A model generated the notes under the pieces. It searched no databases. It was not told the origin of the DNA and saw only the letters and a program-made list of their open reading frames with translations. From positions 18,377,061-18,441,060 of the forward strand of contig CM038912.1 of assembly GCA_021904315.1 (NCBI GenBank): a DNA stretch of 64,000 bases, written 5' to 3'. Source of the DNA: Sphagnum magellanicum. Its lineage: Eukaryota > Streptophyta > Sphagnopsida > Sphagnales > Sphagnaceae. Below, piece by piece: positions 1 to 12,406 of this stretch. Numbering within the stretch: the stretch's first letter is position 1; each line of letters opens with the position of its first letter. A program made the translations under genes and the position numbers.

Positions 1-1338
1 AGGATTGTATTAAAGTTTTTTTTTAATCAAAGAAAATTATGAGTTGATTGAAGAATATGAATATTTTGAAAAATTGAAACTAGATAATGATTAAATAAGT
101 CACCTTCACCAAACTTTCTTTTTTTCCTTTCCAACTAGCCCTCCTTTAAAATGCTTATTATTATTATTTTAACCATGTTGATTGTAGGTTATTTATTTTT
201 TATGGAGTTCTAATAATGGGAAATGTTGATCAAGATGTAACAATATTTTTTGGTTTGGGCTTCTAAATGTATTTCCATTGATGATCAAGCTACGACAAGC
301 TTTTAGGTGTGTGGGGTATTTATATGTATATTTATTTTTACAAGCAATTTATGCATCAATGGGTAGAATTTTTTATAGAATTAAGGTTCAATTCCCTCGC
401 AAGCTACTTAATTTCCATTGTTTGTATTTTGAATGTCTTTCTTTTTACACAACTAGCATGTGAAGTTTGATATACACAACTTATATGCATATTTAGAATT
501 TAATTTGAATTTGGAAACCTACAAATACATAAATGGCAATGGATGAAAATTTTCCATGGATGCATAATTATTTTTACAAGGAAATTTTTGAAATATCTGT
601 ATGCATATCTTTTTGCTTTAAAACAAAAATGCCCTATTCACATATTTCATACCCTCTTGACTAGTCTAAGACATTATAATTGACCAACACTATAAATAAC
701 CTCATGTTGTGAAAAAAATTCAATTGGAATGGAAAAGCATGTTAAACACCATTATTCCATCACAATAACTTACAAAGTATTGGGTTCATAGTTCATACCT
801 TGGTTACTTGGATTCATAAAGACCTAATCCAAAATGTTTTATGTGGTTGGTGGGCACCTTATTTATCATAACTTTTTAATAGGCATTTCAAAAAACAAGG
901 AGTGGGTGTTTTGTTTTTTGAAATGTTCACCCTCCTTTTTCCTATGCATGGGAAATAAATAAATTTGAAACATTTTAGTAAATCCCTTGGCAATAGGCTT
1001 TACCAAATTTGGGCCTACACTCAAGTTTGCCTTGCATGGGTCCATATTCTGGTACCTTGCATATAAACAATCCCAATTTTCAAAACACCTTTTATTCATA
1101 TTATTGGGTGTTTTGAATTGGAAATGGTCAAATAGTGGGTATTTTTCACACTCAACATTTTTAGCAACTTAAAACATGGGTGTTCAACCTCATAACATTA
1201 ACATCTCCCATAGTTCTATTCTATTTTAATTTTTAATTTTTTCACCTAACACTTTGAAATGCCCATTTGCCTAATTTTCATGTCACATTTGGGAACACAT
1301 GTGGTCCAAGTTCTTTGAAGCTTTAATTTCAAATGGAA
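1..1338. other. AT-rich intergenic DNA
   Basis: I see no gene here. The short open frames have no recognisable protein features. The only structured piece is a tRNA-like pair of polymerase III boxes near 355-400, listed separately as a weak SINE candidate. The sequence is CpG-poor and AT-rich, like the other intergenic parts of the window. Confidence 0.6.
355..400 (+). repeat. possible SINE head (pol III boxes)
   Basis: A B-box-like GGTTCAATTCC at 385-395 matches the tRNA consensus GGTTCRANNCC. An A-box-like TGGGTAGAAT lies at about 360-369, so the two are spaced roughly as in tRNA-derived SINEs. I cannot define the element's ends or tail, and a chance match is possible. Confidence 0.25.
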
Positions 1339-1343
1339 CTCCT

Positions 1344-2028
1344 TGATGTGCCATTTTTCTCCAAGCTTCTAACTTGCTTGTTTGATATTCAAGGTGTGAT
1401 GTCCTTAGACTACCTAGACTGCACGACCCACAACACAACCTCATCAATTTAGTACATTCCTAGTTAGCAATACAAGCAACATGACACTCCAGTAACCTAG
1501 ACGAATTTATAGTTAAATTACCATGGTCTTTAGTCACTTAGAATCCCATCATGCAACCAAGCTACATTAACTCCCTAAAGAGAACCAAGGATCCCACTCC
1601 TTGTTTGAACCTTTAAGACCTTGGCATTGCCCTAACACCAAGTCCCATCTTCCATGTGGTCTTGTTAAACATGTAGGCCATGTATTCTAACTTCCTAATT
1701 AGGTGTTTTTGAAACAACAAGTTCTTAGCCTTTTGTAGTGCATTTTGTGTCAACTCAATGCTTCAACCTTTTCTTGGGCCAACATTGCTTTTCCCAGGCA
1801 TTTTCCCATGCCTTTGCATTGGCCCTTACCTTGGTAAATTCACTTAAGACTCATAATGCCTTAGGCCCTTTTCAACACAAGCCCACATTGCTAAAGTCCA
1901 CTTCTAATTAACATTAATGGCACAAAGGGCAAAACCTCCTTGGCCTCATTTTAAGTTTGCCTTTGCATTGCCTTAGTGTGCCCCACCAAAAGTCTTTGAC
2001 ATTGCTTTGGCTTGAGGGGCATATTACC
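1344..2028 (-). repeat. 3' LTR of the retrotransposon
   Basis: This is the left copy of the direct repeat. Shared blocks include ACGACCCACAACACAA near 1,420 and the stretch around 1,745-1,960 (CAACTCAATGCTT, TTACCTTGG, CACTT). It is about 685 bp. It is longer than its partner mainly because roughly 150 bp near 1,580-1,730 has no clear counterpart there. Confidence 0.75.
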
Positions 2029-5000
2029 TTCCTCCACTTTAAAAGTTCAATGTCCTCATTGACTTTACTTCTATGATTTCAATTTGAACACAACCACAAG
2101 TGCACTTGAGACTAATTATTCCTTCATTTTGGTCCATCCATTTGTATTGATTTTTATTATTTTTTGACACAAAAAAAATCAAAGGAAAGTTGTATACCCT
2201 TCTTGTGCCTACCTTTTGTAACCCATTTTATTAACTCCTTTCATGACAACTTATTACCAAACTTCCTTTCAAGCTTTCACAAACATCAAATCCATTTTCA
2301 AGTTCCATAGGATGACCCTAGTCACCATTATGGGCTTACTTTTGGTGAAGGCTACAATGTGCCAATAAATAATGCCAAACTAGGCTTTATAATTCAAACC
2401 TCCTTCACCTTTTCAATACATGGGTCATCATTGCATGTATGCGGTTGGACCCCCATTCAAAGGAATGCATGTTACAATGATGTTTCCCACCCAATTAGCA
2501 AGCCCTTAGGAAATTTCTATTTACAAGTTCACTTCTTGTCCATTAGTTGCCACCATCCCATCTCACTTTCCACTTCATCTTTCTAATTTCACACACAAGC
2601 TAAATTTTTATTTGTTTGTTTGTTTGAACACATCTCTTCCATTTTTAGAGGTTGATGTTTTTAATTATGTCAACATTTCAATACACTAAGACTTATTTCT
2701 CCTTTTAAAAATGTTCTCCCATAGGCTGTGTTTTCTTGATGCCAAATTTAATCTTTTATAGTTTAAACTTGTTCACAATTTCACATACCCACTATTTTCT
2801 TTAAGTTAAAGAATCTACAAGAGAAGTCTTCCATTTTTTGACTCAAGAGAAGTCGAAGGCATATGCCTAAAGGTTAAACCCTTAAAACTTGGGTCTAGGT
2901 ACAAAAAACCATTAATATTGTTGTATAAATACATCAAACATTTTTAGTATTAATTTGATTTGACACTTAAAAACATGTAAAATAAACCATTTGTTATGCT
3001 TAGAGTGGGTCATTTTATTATACTTGCACTCACTTCCAATGTGCTCTCATGACATAATCTAATTCCAAACCATTTGGTTTGAGCATGCAAGTTCTTTTCA
3101 CCTTTGTTCATGATTCCATTTCCATAGAACCAACCTTCACCCATCCCATTATCATAATGTTACATTTGAGGTATTATATTCCAACTTCCAAGTTCTTTCA
3201 ATGCATTACATCACTAAGACACTTGGTTTGAATTGGCCCCATTGAACCCCATCAACTCTAATGGTCACATCAATCCCCAAGATTAGTGCCTACTTAGTTT
3301 ATCAAGGTTATAATCTTTTGACCTAATTCATATGGTTGTTTCTTTAAACCTAAGAAAGTAAGTTTATAGTCAACTTAGATCTAGTCTAAAAGATGTACAT
3401 ATCTTTCTTTACATTTCTAAGGAATAACATTGTGTTTCATTACACCTCAAAAAATACAAGTTGTTCCTTCTTCTAAAGTCAATTCCATAAGGAAGTCATT
3501 TCCATTGTAATCAATGGCATGCAAAAAAAAAAGTGCAACTTACTAATTTTTTTTAATTTACTTAAATGTAAAGAGGTTGTTTATAATTCAATAGGATACA
3601 TAAAATATACATATCATATTATATAATTTAGCAAAAAAATTCAAAATATGCCATTATTTCATAACAAACTAAAAAATACCCTTTTATCTCAGGTGTTTCC
3701 TAAAATATATAGGCAGTGAGTGAGTTCCTGAAGGTTGGCTTTCCTTTGTCCAACCTAAAAGGTTAAACCAACATCAACATGATGACATCACTTCCCCATT
3801 TTTGAAGCAAGTATTAAGGTCATAAGGTTACTTCTCTTATGACTCATTTGCATTCAATTCAAAATAAATTACTTCAACCTTTCATATTCATGAGACTGTT
3901 AATGTTGTAATACTTAGCACAATCATGTGCATAACATTCCAATTGTAGTTCATCCAATGTCAACATATGACCAAATCATGGCTCATTCACCATCATGCAT
4001 GTCCTCATTCAAGGACACCATGCTTCACTTGCATGATCCATTCACATGTGACCACCAATGAGTGTCTAAATGTGCATTTGTTCATGCTCAAGCAATCCAT
4101 TTACAAGGTGGTAATTTCTTATTGCCACTTGCCTTGTATTCCAATTTATTTGCTTAATGTTACTTCCATTATGGGTTTATTTTCTCCCACACAAAGGTTC
4201 TCCCCTTTTGTGTTTCCTTTAATGCAACTTAGCACTTTGGCATACCCCTTAGCTCATGCAATGAATTTAGACTTGGATACCCAATTCCCACCATTATCAT
4301 TTGATGTAGAATTTGTGTCTTGGTGGAATGTTAAGGACACTTTTAACAAACTTGTGGTCCCACTTACCTTGAAAGAGTTTTTGATTACAAGTTCACTTCC
4401 TAATCAAGTGACCCAATATGACTTGCCAATCCTTAAGGTCAATGACTATGGTTGCCCACCTTTTTCATCATAGAATGGACCTTGCATTACACCTCAAACC
4501 ATTGTTTTGCCTTAGGAATTTCACTTCCAAAACAAGACAATTGTACACCACCTTTGCATCCTCAAGCACAATCCAATTTTGATTCAAGTTGTTTTCATAA
4601 TGTGGTGTGAAGTCTAGAAACTTCCACACCTAAGTGTGATTTGAAAATGCATGCCATCCATTCTTCCTAAGCCTTGTCCATTGTCCATTTTACATTTAGA
4701 ACCTTTTTTTTACAAGGAGGTTCCCAAGTCCTTTTGGTTATGTTGTAAACCATAAATGAACCAATTCCACAAATTTTATTGACTTAAGGGGATGATTGGT
4801 TCCTCTTAGATCATTATTGGAATTGCCAAACCCCATTTGGCTCATTTTTCCTTTCTTATTTTTGGGTGAATTACAGCTTCATCCCAACAATTATACATAT
4901 TAGAAAATTATTTTCCTTTGTGCCAATTTTCTTTTACCTTAACTCGTGTAAAACTTATTCTCTTTCAACTTTTGAAACATTCAAATTAAGTTGGAAGATT

Positions 5001-5638
5001 TGAAACAATTTTTTCAACTCACATAAAAATCTAGATTCTTTAAAACATTTTAATTCATATTTCCACATGTTTGTAACTTTTCATTCAAGTTTCACAATAA
5101 GTTAAAATGAGTTATAAAAGAAACCTTTGAAAAATCAAGTTGAAACAAACATGTTGAAAGTAAAATGAAATGGAAAACTTTTGCAAATTTTATTTAAGAA
5201 GTGAGTTTGAAATTTCAATAGAACTTTGGCTCAACTTTTTTTTTTTTCCTTAGTTTTTTTTGCCCTCCCTAAAATTCATCCCAAAAATTCGGGTTTAATT
5301 CCTTTTGCTAAAGAAACTAATTTTGGATCTGCCTTTAATAAAATGGCACAACCCACAAAATCTACTTAAATGACAAGCTACCAAGTCTAACTATAATTCT
5401 ATTCAAAGCCGCCTACAAACTTCACGAGGTAAAGGGTTTTTGAAAGGTCTAAGGCTAACTTGTTGCCTATCCAATTACACTTGGAAAAATCCTTGGTGAT
5501 TCCACAACCTTTTCCCTAAGCATTCCTCTTGCACCTATCTTAATGTGGGTTTTATTTCACCTTGTTCATTGTGCTCCAATGAATTTGCCATCGCTTGTAG
5601 CAATCACCCGTTAAACAACATAGGTCATCTCTTCCAAA

Positions 5639-7264
5639 GACAATCCTTAACCATGTGACTCAACTTGTGACACTTAAAATAATTGGTATTGGTGAAGTCC
5701 TTGGATTTGTTTTTGAGTTAGGGTGGGGTGTTTCACTTTCATGGGATGTTTCTTCCATTTGTGATTGTTTATTTGAGCCTTCCTCTTATGGTCAGCTCCT
5801 CTAGTTCCCATCAATTTTTCTTGGACACAAGTTCATATATCCTAAACACTTGTGAACCCAATGAATTTGTTTGGGCACTTCCTTATGTTGAAAGATTGTG
5901 TTCCATGCCCAAAACTGCAACCCATGGAACAATGCCACCTTCTTGGCATACTTTTCCTTTAACAAACATTCAATTTAACCCCACATTAAATTGTTTGACA
6001 TACCACACTATCAATCCATGGCATTTCCCCTATTTCAAGTCCATTAAGGAAATTCCTTCCTTCAAGGTTAAGCTACTCAAGATATATCTCTTTCACCATC
6101 ATCTTGAGGTCCTTCTAGCTATTGAATGCAAAATAATAAACCTTCCTCATTTTTCTATGGCTCACCATCATAAAACATGGTCTTGTAAAAAGGTTAATGC
6201 CACCTAAAGACAATCCACATCTTCTAAGACACCATGAGATTTGAAATGCATATCTAATTGCAAGATCCATTGTTTTGTTACACCTTCAAACATTTGGTCT
6301 ACAATGAAAGATTTTTGTATATCATTTGAAGCATTGTCATCACATTTGCCTTCTTGACATCCTCTTCCAAATGTTTCTAAATGGGGTGATCCTTATTCAC
6401 ATGATCCTCCTATGACTTGTTAGAGTTGATCCATCATTGTCCCACATGTGTTGGCAATTTCAATAGTTGGGATGTCATGAATAAAATAACATTTCGTTCA
6501 ATCAAATTGAAGGTGTTGCTTTTTGCTTGTTGTTCAAAGTCTAACCAATTCCTTAGTACTACCACAAGTTAGTTGTGAGGTGTTGACAAGGACCACCATA
6601 ATCATTCAACACAAGGTTTCACATTCTTTATTTCATTAAGCTTGGGGTTCATTTCCACCTTGACACAAGCCTCCGTAGTTTTTTTACCGCATTGTACTTA
6701 GGTGCCTTGGGTAGCTTAGGGGCGCATTTCTTGTGATATTTACCTTCGTTCACCTCTTTGGCCAACCCAAGAATTGTGTTGAACAACACAATTAACTCTA
6801 TTTCCAATGCTATTTTTAATTTTGGTTCACTATCATAGTGGTGGCATTTGAGTCCACAAGAAGGGGAAGTTCCCCTCCCACACTTAGTTCCACCTTGGCT
6901 TAGGCATTTTTTGTGGGAAGTCCGCCCTTTGCCAATGAAGCGCTATCAAATGCCACTTGGTTGGGTAATTTCTTGAATCATTTTTTTTGACCTCTTGCAT
7001 GATCTCCCTTACAAGGGCATCTTGTTGGGACTTAGAGAATGTTAGCTTGTGGGATCTCTTTTTCTTATCTTTCTAAAAAGGCTTGTCTAGCTCCAAGGAC
7101 AAGGCTTTAGTCGCATCCAAGTCCTTCACATCATTGGGTACATCACCCATCTTTGAGTTTGAGAGAAAACTAAGTCTTCCTCTTTCAAAAGCACACTCTT
7201 TTTCAGCTTGCACAAATGTTGGGACATAGCTTGTTTGATGTCTCCCATTCACACTTTGTACCAT
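5639..7264 (-). pseudogene. Gag-like remnant in the retrotransposon
   Basis: The minus strand directly downstream of the primer-site-like sequence begins with an ATG at 7,264 and reads as hydrophilic, charged protein. Near 5,639-5,677 it shows a zinc-knuckle-like stretch (KCHKLSHMVKDC). This order, with the start just inside the 5' LTR and a nucleic-acid-binding knuckle near the far end, fits a retrotransposon Gag. It is broken and treated here as a fossil. Confidence 0.5.
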
Positions 7265-7293
7265 TGTTTCAAGAGACCATCTATAATATCAAT

Positions 7294-7870
7294 TGACAAT
7301 TTTTTTCATCCAAGCTCCTAATGTGCTAGTTCAATATTCAAGGCATGACACTCCTTAGAATACCAAGACTACACGTCCCACAACACAAGCTCAAAAATTT
7401 AATACATTCCCAACCAACATGAAGGACATGACATTCCAATAACCTAGATGAATTTATAGTTAGATAGACATGGACTTCCCTTGATGTCCATGGTCCTTAA
7501 GGGGAAGTTGTTGTTGGTCAAAATCTTCTTGATCCTAGCACGCGGCCAAAGCACAAACTTTAAACCTTTTGTGGCACATCTCACATCAACTCAATGCTTT
7601 GAGCTTTTCATTCATGGGCCAACAGTACTTTTTGAAGGCACTTTCCCATGCAATTTGCATTGACCCTTACCTTGGCCAATTCACTTAGGACTTACAATGC
7701 CCTAGACCCGTTGCTACCAGGGCTCACATTTCTTTAAGTCCACTTTCAACCAACACTAATGATACCAAGGGTGAGACCTCCTCCTTGGCCTCAATGCAGG
7801 CTCAGCCAGCACATTGGCACACCAAGGAGTTCTCCATGCTACCTTGCCTTGAAGGGGGCATCTCATCTCA
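7294..7870 (-). repeat. 5' LTR of the retrotransposon
   Basis: This is the right copy of the direct repeat, about 577 bp. It begins TGACAATTTT and ends GGGGCATCTCATCTCA on plus. It is followed at once by CTCCT, the same five bases that precede the left LTR. Confidence 0.75.
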
Positions 7871-7875
7871 CTCCT

Positions 7876-8451
7876 CTCCAACACTAAATGTGTACATTAA
7901 AGAATTATCAAATTGAAGTCAGTGTGTTTTGAGGACCATTTTAGAGAGAACATTTCCATTTCATCCTTCCCCATGTGTTTTTTTTTTCCCTTAAAAAAAG
8001 AGAGAGACTGATTGCAACAAAAGCCACACTCTATATCATGAAAGTGTTATCATGCCACCGTCCCCCACATGCCTTTTCCTTCCAATGGATGAGCACCAGG
8101 AGTGGGCTTCCCTCTTATCCAGCCCTAGTGTTGCCTAAAAACCACCCACCCCCCCCAGCCACCAACTAAAGAGCATGGAAATTCAAGTGCCTTGTTAATA
8201 TTATTATTATTATTATTGTACCAAGGCCCCCTTCCTTCCATACCCATCCGCTTTTGGATAAGTTTTGAAGTCAGTAGTGTGTCCTGTGAAAAGGATAAGT
8301 ATTGGGAATCAAAAGTGAAGATACCAGTTCCCTCTCTGGAACATGCCCATTAGCCTTCTAGACTTTTTACAAAGGCAGCTCACCTTAGTTGACTGGTGCA
8401 ATGTGCAAATACTAGTTGGAAGGGGGCCTTGTTTCCCATCATAGTACTTCT
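7876..8451. other. intergenic DNA with ATT repeat
   Basis: No gene is recognised. There is an (ATT)n microsatellite at about 8,200-8,217. The short open frames show no protein features. Confidence 0.5.
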
Positions 8452-9030
8452 GAACCGGTTTTGTGTGTCCTATTCTGGTACTCACTCTTTTGGGCTTTTT
8501 CCCCTTACATGGGACAGGTGACCACCATCATTTGCTTTTGGTAACCACTTTTGGTTTTGCCAGTTCTCTTTCTAATGTGAATCAACAGTGGGTAAGGGAA
8601 CATTGGGAACTAAGGGAAATAGCATGGGTTGGTTGGTTGGTTACGCATTAGAACAAGCCCTGATAGACCTCAGCATTTTACCACCTCACGGAATGCCTTC
8701 TCACCCTACTAGGCTCACCATGTTTGTAAACAAGCCCTGGTAGACCTCAGCATTTTACCACCTCACGGAATGGCCTCTCACCATATAACTAGTAGGCTCA
8801 CCATGTTCATAAGTAGAAGAGGCCTTCACTTACTGGGCTGGGCCTGTTCTAGAGTACGTAACTGGTTTTGGTCTCTTATTCAATTACTCTTTAGGTTTTG
8901 TCTTACATGGGCGAGAGGTGGGTCATCTATGGGTTCCACTTTTGGTTCCGCTAGATCCAGTTCTAATGTCAATCAAAGGTCAGGGAACATTGGTTGGGTA
9001 GAATTCCTTACTACCACCTGACGGGATGGC
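8452..9030 (+). repeat. local segmental duplication with nested 85-bp repeat
   Basis: The block beginning GAACCGGTTTTG at 8,452 recurs in diverged form from about 8,860 (AACTGGTTTTGGTCTC). Both continue through CTTACATGGG, a TTTTGGTT stretch, GTTCTAATGT, AATCAA and GGGAACATTGG. Between them a second, younger repeat of about 85 bp is present twice (from 8,652 and from about 8,729), sharing GACCTCAGCATTTTACCACC and ending near GGCTCACCATGTT. A third degenerate piece (ACCACCTGACGGGATGG) lies at about 9,014. No coding function was recognised. Confidence 0.7.
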
Positions 9031-9177
9031 ATCTACTCTGGACAACAAGTTCCTAGGTGGAACACCCCCCCCCCCACCCCCTCCCCCAATTCCATAGCAT
9101 ATTACCACAGCTCAAGTTAGCAAGGTTGAAGGGGGGAAACAACAGCTGCAAATTCTTTGTTTTCCCCCATTTTGTTG

Positions 9178-9209
<32 letters not shown>

Positions 9210-11099
9210 TTGTTGGTTCCTGAAGATATTTCCCTAGTAGGTATGTTGGCCACCTTAGGGTATTCATGTTTTGATGATGATAAATTAAATTGAATAAATG
9301 ACTAGCCACAAAAAGCTAGTAGGCGAAGGAAAGGAGACTAGAATGAATGAAAAAACTCCTTTTGCCAATCAATTAGCTTTATCTGCACTTTTTACAAACC
9401 AAATGATAACAGTAGTTATACATACACCTTCAACCCTATAATTGTCTCTCTACAAGACTGCACCCCAAAAAAATATCTCATAGGCAAATTACTTATTAGG
9501 TTGTCATAATAGAAAGTAAAGTCTCACAAAGGAAAGGGGACTCATCCCCCCTCCTTCTCCCAAGAAGATTCGAAAGCCAGTGATCAATGAATGTCCCACC
9601 CTACCCTACCCTACAACCACAACAACAACTACTACTAGTAGTAGTAGAGAGAGAAGAGGGAGTAGTCTTCCGAATCTTTGTCCTACAACTGTTCCCCTGG
9701 AATAAAATAATATCCCAATCCTTAGCTTGTAACTTGAGTAAGAGTCAACAATCAACTAGGTCTGTACCTAACAAGAATTGTAGGTGTGACAATATTTTTG
9801 TACCACAACTTTTTTTTTGGAAATAATAAGAGCTATAAATCTTATATATAATCCCCACATCTACTTCTTCTCTTCTAACACAAAGGGATATAAGGTGGGG
9901 TTGAGTTCTCGAAAAAAAAAAATTGGGGTGGGGGAGAGACTCAATTTGGGAAATGCCTCGGGATTCAATTTTAAAGCACACGCAAAATTCCTCCATAATA
10001 CTTGATTTTGAAAATTCATTTTGGGGCATTTGACATGGGCATTCGGACATCAATGGGAAAAAGGAAGCCCATGAGTTAGGTTAGATTGGGGAAGTAAAGA
10101 AATTTCTTGAAATTTAAAGTTATTTATACAATAATACCTTTCCCGCATTTTGAGAAGGAGATATATATATATATATATGAACCACCCATTATGTTGGGCA
10201 AAAATTTGACCTAGTAGCCTACAATATCTCAATAGGATTGTCCTTTCACCTACTTGAGTGGTCCATAAGTATGTATCGGAACCACTTTTGTTCTCCTCCT
10301 TCCTTTTGGGGCAATTGCTTTCAATATCCATTCTAATGATGTGCGGATGCAAACAACCTAGCCACAACACACTCCCCACTTGCCAACACCTATGGACCTT
10401 ACAATCAATGTTGTGAAGGTTTTGCCCATGGACTACATGGTCGTATGTATGTATGCATGTATGTACAAATTGAGCTGACAATTTGATGGGTGTTGGGGAA
10501 AACACCTTGGGTGACTTGTTTAATGAATTAATTTTCTGAAAATTTCAAAAAATTGAATAAAAATTTGGACCAAACTGGGTGATATCACTTAGTTATTTTT
10601 TGACAATTTTAATAAATCTCTCAAATTGATTAAACCAAATCAATTTACTCGAAAACAACCACAGCCCAAAATGTCCATACCTCAACCGTGCTTGAAATAG
10701 AGAGACATAAAAGAAAAAAACCAAAACCATGAACCCACAACATAGTAGATGTTAGTGTGATCCATATTAATTAGTTGCGGGGGTGCCTTCCAATTTCAGC
10801 ATTTGTTTTTTGCAATCAGCTTCTTTGATTGGGTCGATCACAAAATAGTTTCGAGACTTTGGAGATTCTCAAACATACAAGTAAATTCACTCCAAAACAT
10901 AGAATCCTACAAAGTTCCAATATTTGCCCACCTATGTACGTTCCAGGAGCACAACTTTGGGCAAAACATATGAGACAAAGTGAGATGCTATTGCGAAAAT
11001 ATTAAGGAACACATTGGGAACTTGGTGGGAACAGAACTGAGAACTTGGTGGGAACACTTTAGGAGCAACAAAAGTCCAAAAGATCCAAAGTCTGTCTCG
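9031..11099. other. intergenic DNA with simple repeats
   Basis: No gene is seen. The region has a C run at about 9,065-9,077, a TTA/ATT microsatellite at about 9,178-9,210, a TA repeat near 10,160-10,178 and a GTAT-type repeat at about 10,443-10,465. It leads into the GC-rich promoter and leader of the MYB gene. Confidence 0.5.
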
Positions 11100-11372
11100 G
11101 GGGAAAGTAAGTAAGTGAGTAAGTTACTTTCTTACTTAGTTACTTACTACTTACATGGCCACACCGGGCCGGGTGCCTATTTACATGCGCCTGACATGCG
11201 ACCCGCACCCGGGTGGTGCGTGCCTGGTCATGCGTCCAATGCCCGTGCTCGCTCCGGCCGGTTTTGCCGAGCCTACGACTGCGACCGGGTCGATGAAACC
11301 GGGCGCCATTTGGATGTAGGAAATGCTGCGCAGCCCGGCTCCTCCGACCCACTGAAGCTTTTGCGAGCGAGC

Positions 11373-11409
<37 letters not shown>

Positions 11410-12406
11410 AGAATCCAAGATCAGAACAGACATTTGATCAGGACGAAATACGAACCTCTGTTGTTGCAGAAAAAAAAGAAAAGGGTGAGAGCAAAGCTGA
11501 AGCAAAGGTGCCGATCTGTTTTTCATCTTCTTCTTCTTCTTTTCCTTTTTTGTTTTGTTTTGGTTGGTTTTGGCTTGCTGGTGGACTGTTTTTCTCGATA
11601 TCTTTTCTTTTCTTTCTTTGGTCGGACGGAGACGGAAACAGAAAGAGAGCCAATATTCAGAGATCCACTTCTCGGTCTTCTTCTTCTTTTTCATCTTCTC
11701 CTCCTCCTCCTCCTCTTCCTTTCGCTTGCTGTTGTGATAAGATGCGTGAGTCTTGGAGATACCGCTAGACTCTTTCTTTCCTTTGTGTGTCTCCAGAGTA
11801 GGTTGCTGTTTTTATTGGCCCTCCTTCCTCGAAGGTTTGTCTTTTGTTGTGTTTTTGCTTCTGTGTGCGGTTCTTTCGTTCTTTCTCCGAGATAATCCAG
11901 TCTAGTGGAGATCTGTGGATTGGTCTTCATTCCTTCTCTAGAGTTTTTTCGCTGAACGGTTTGTGTGTGGTGTTGGAGTAATAGGAGTTGTAGTAGTAGA
12001 GTCTGTTGTTGTTGGAGTATTTGGATTGAGGAAGAAGCTTGAAGGATTTTCTTAGGCCTTTGTGGATTTGGGGATCAATCTCGAAGGATTTTTCCTCCTC
12101 CTTGGTAAGTCGTTGTTTGGCATCATTTATTACCCTGTTGTTGCAACAAGAACCTCAGCCTCCTGCTAGGCTTTTGAGGGGTTTGACAGCAGTGGTCGCT
12201 CCCTTTGTATCTATCTGCTTACTTGTTTGCTTTTCCCCCCTCTCTTTCTCTCCTTCCTCTTCCCCTTTCTTAGGACATCATGCAACTCTGGTAACCCCGG
12301 GTTCTTTCATCTATCTTTTTTTTTGGTTCTGTGTTTGCAGTGGTCCCTCAAAAAGCAGGCAGAGGTTCTTCCTTTGGTCACTCTGGCAGCCCTAGAGAGC
12401 GAGGAG
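11100..12406 (+). promoter_or_regulatory. promoter and 5' leader of the MYB gene
   Basis: Base composition changes sharply at about 11,155 to a GC-rich, CpG-containing stretch, unlike the flanking AT-rich DNA, as expected near a transcription start. It holds an inverted GTAAGTAAGT/ACTTAC motif (11,106-11,155), the palindrome CACCCGGGTG, a (GA)n tract (about 11,378-11,405) and long CT/TTC-rich runs typical of plant leaders. A likely leader intron runs from 12,105 (CTTG|GTAAGT) to 12,340 (TTTGCAG|TGG). The transcription start itself cannot be fixed. Confidence 0.55.

Larger units (their letters stand above)
1344..7870 (-). mobile_element. old LTR retrotransposon, minus strand
   Basis: Two related direct repeats (1,344-about 2,028 and 7,294-7,870) bound a roughly 5.3-kb interior. 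The outer ends read TG...CA on plus, and the same five bases, CTCCT, lie immediately outside both ends (1,339-1,343 and 7,871-7,875), as expected of a target-site duplication. Just inside the right LTR the minus strand carries a degenerate initiator-Met-tRNA primer site. A pyrimidine tract at about 2,027-2,035 (a purine tract on minus) adjoins the left LTR. The interior has Gag-like remains near the right end. I could not recognise a polymerase, so Ty3/Gypsy versus Copia is unsettled, and a non-autonomous element is possible. The element is broken, with many breaks. The LTRs differ at roughly one base in five over a 130-base stretch compared by eye, which indicates an old insertion. Confidence 0.8.

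Noticed and set aside
3967-6207. Plus-strand open frames of about 160 residues inside the LTR element
   Set aside because: They run antisense to the element, show no domain, and have the low-complexity composition of AT-rich DNA.
11140-11930. Long overlapping open frames on both strands upstream of the MYB gene
   Set aside because: They are produced by GA, CT and TTC simple sequence in the leader; no domain or conserved start was seen.
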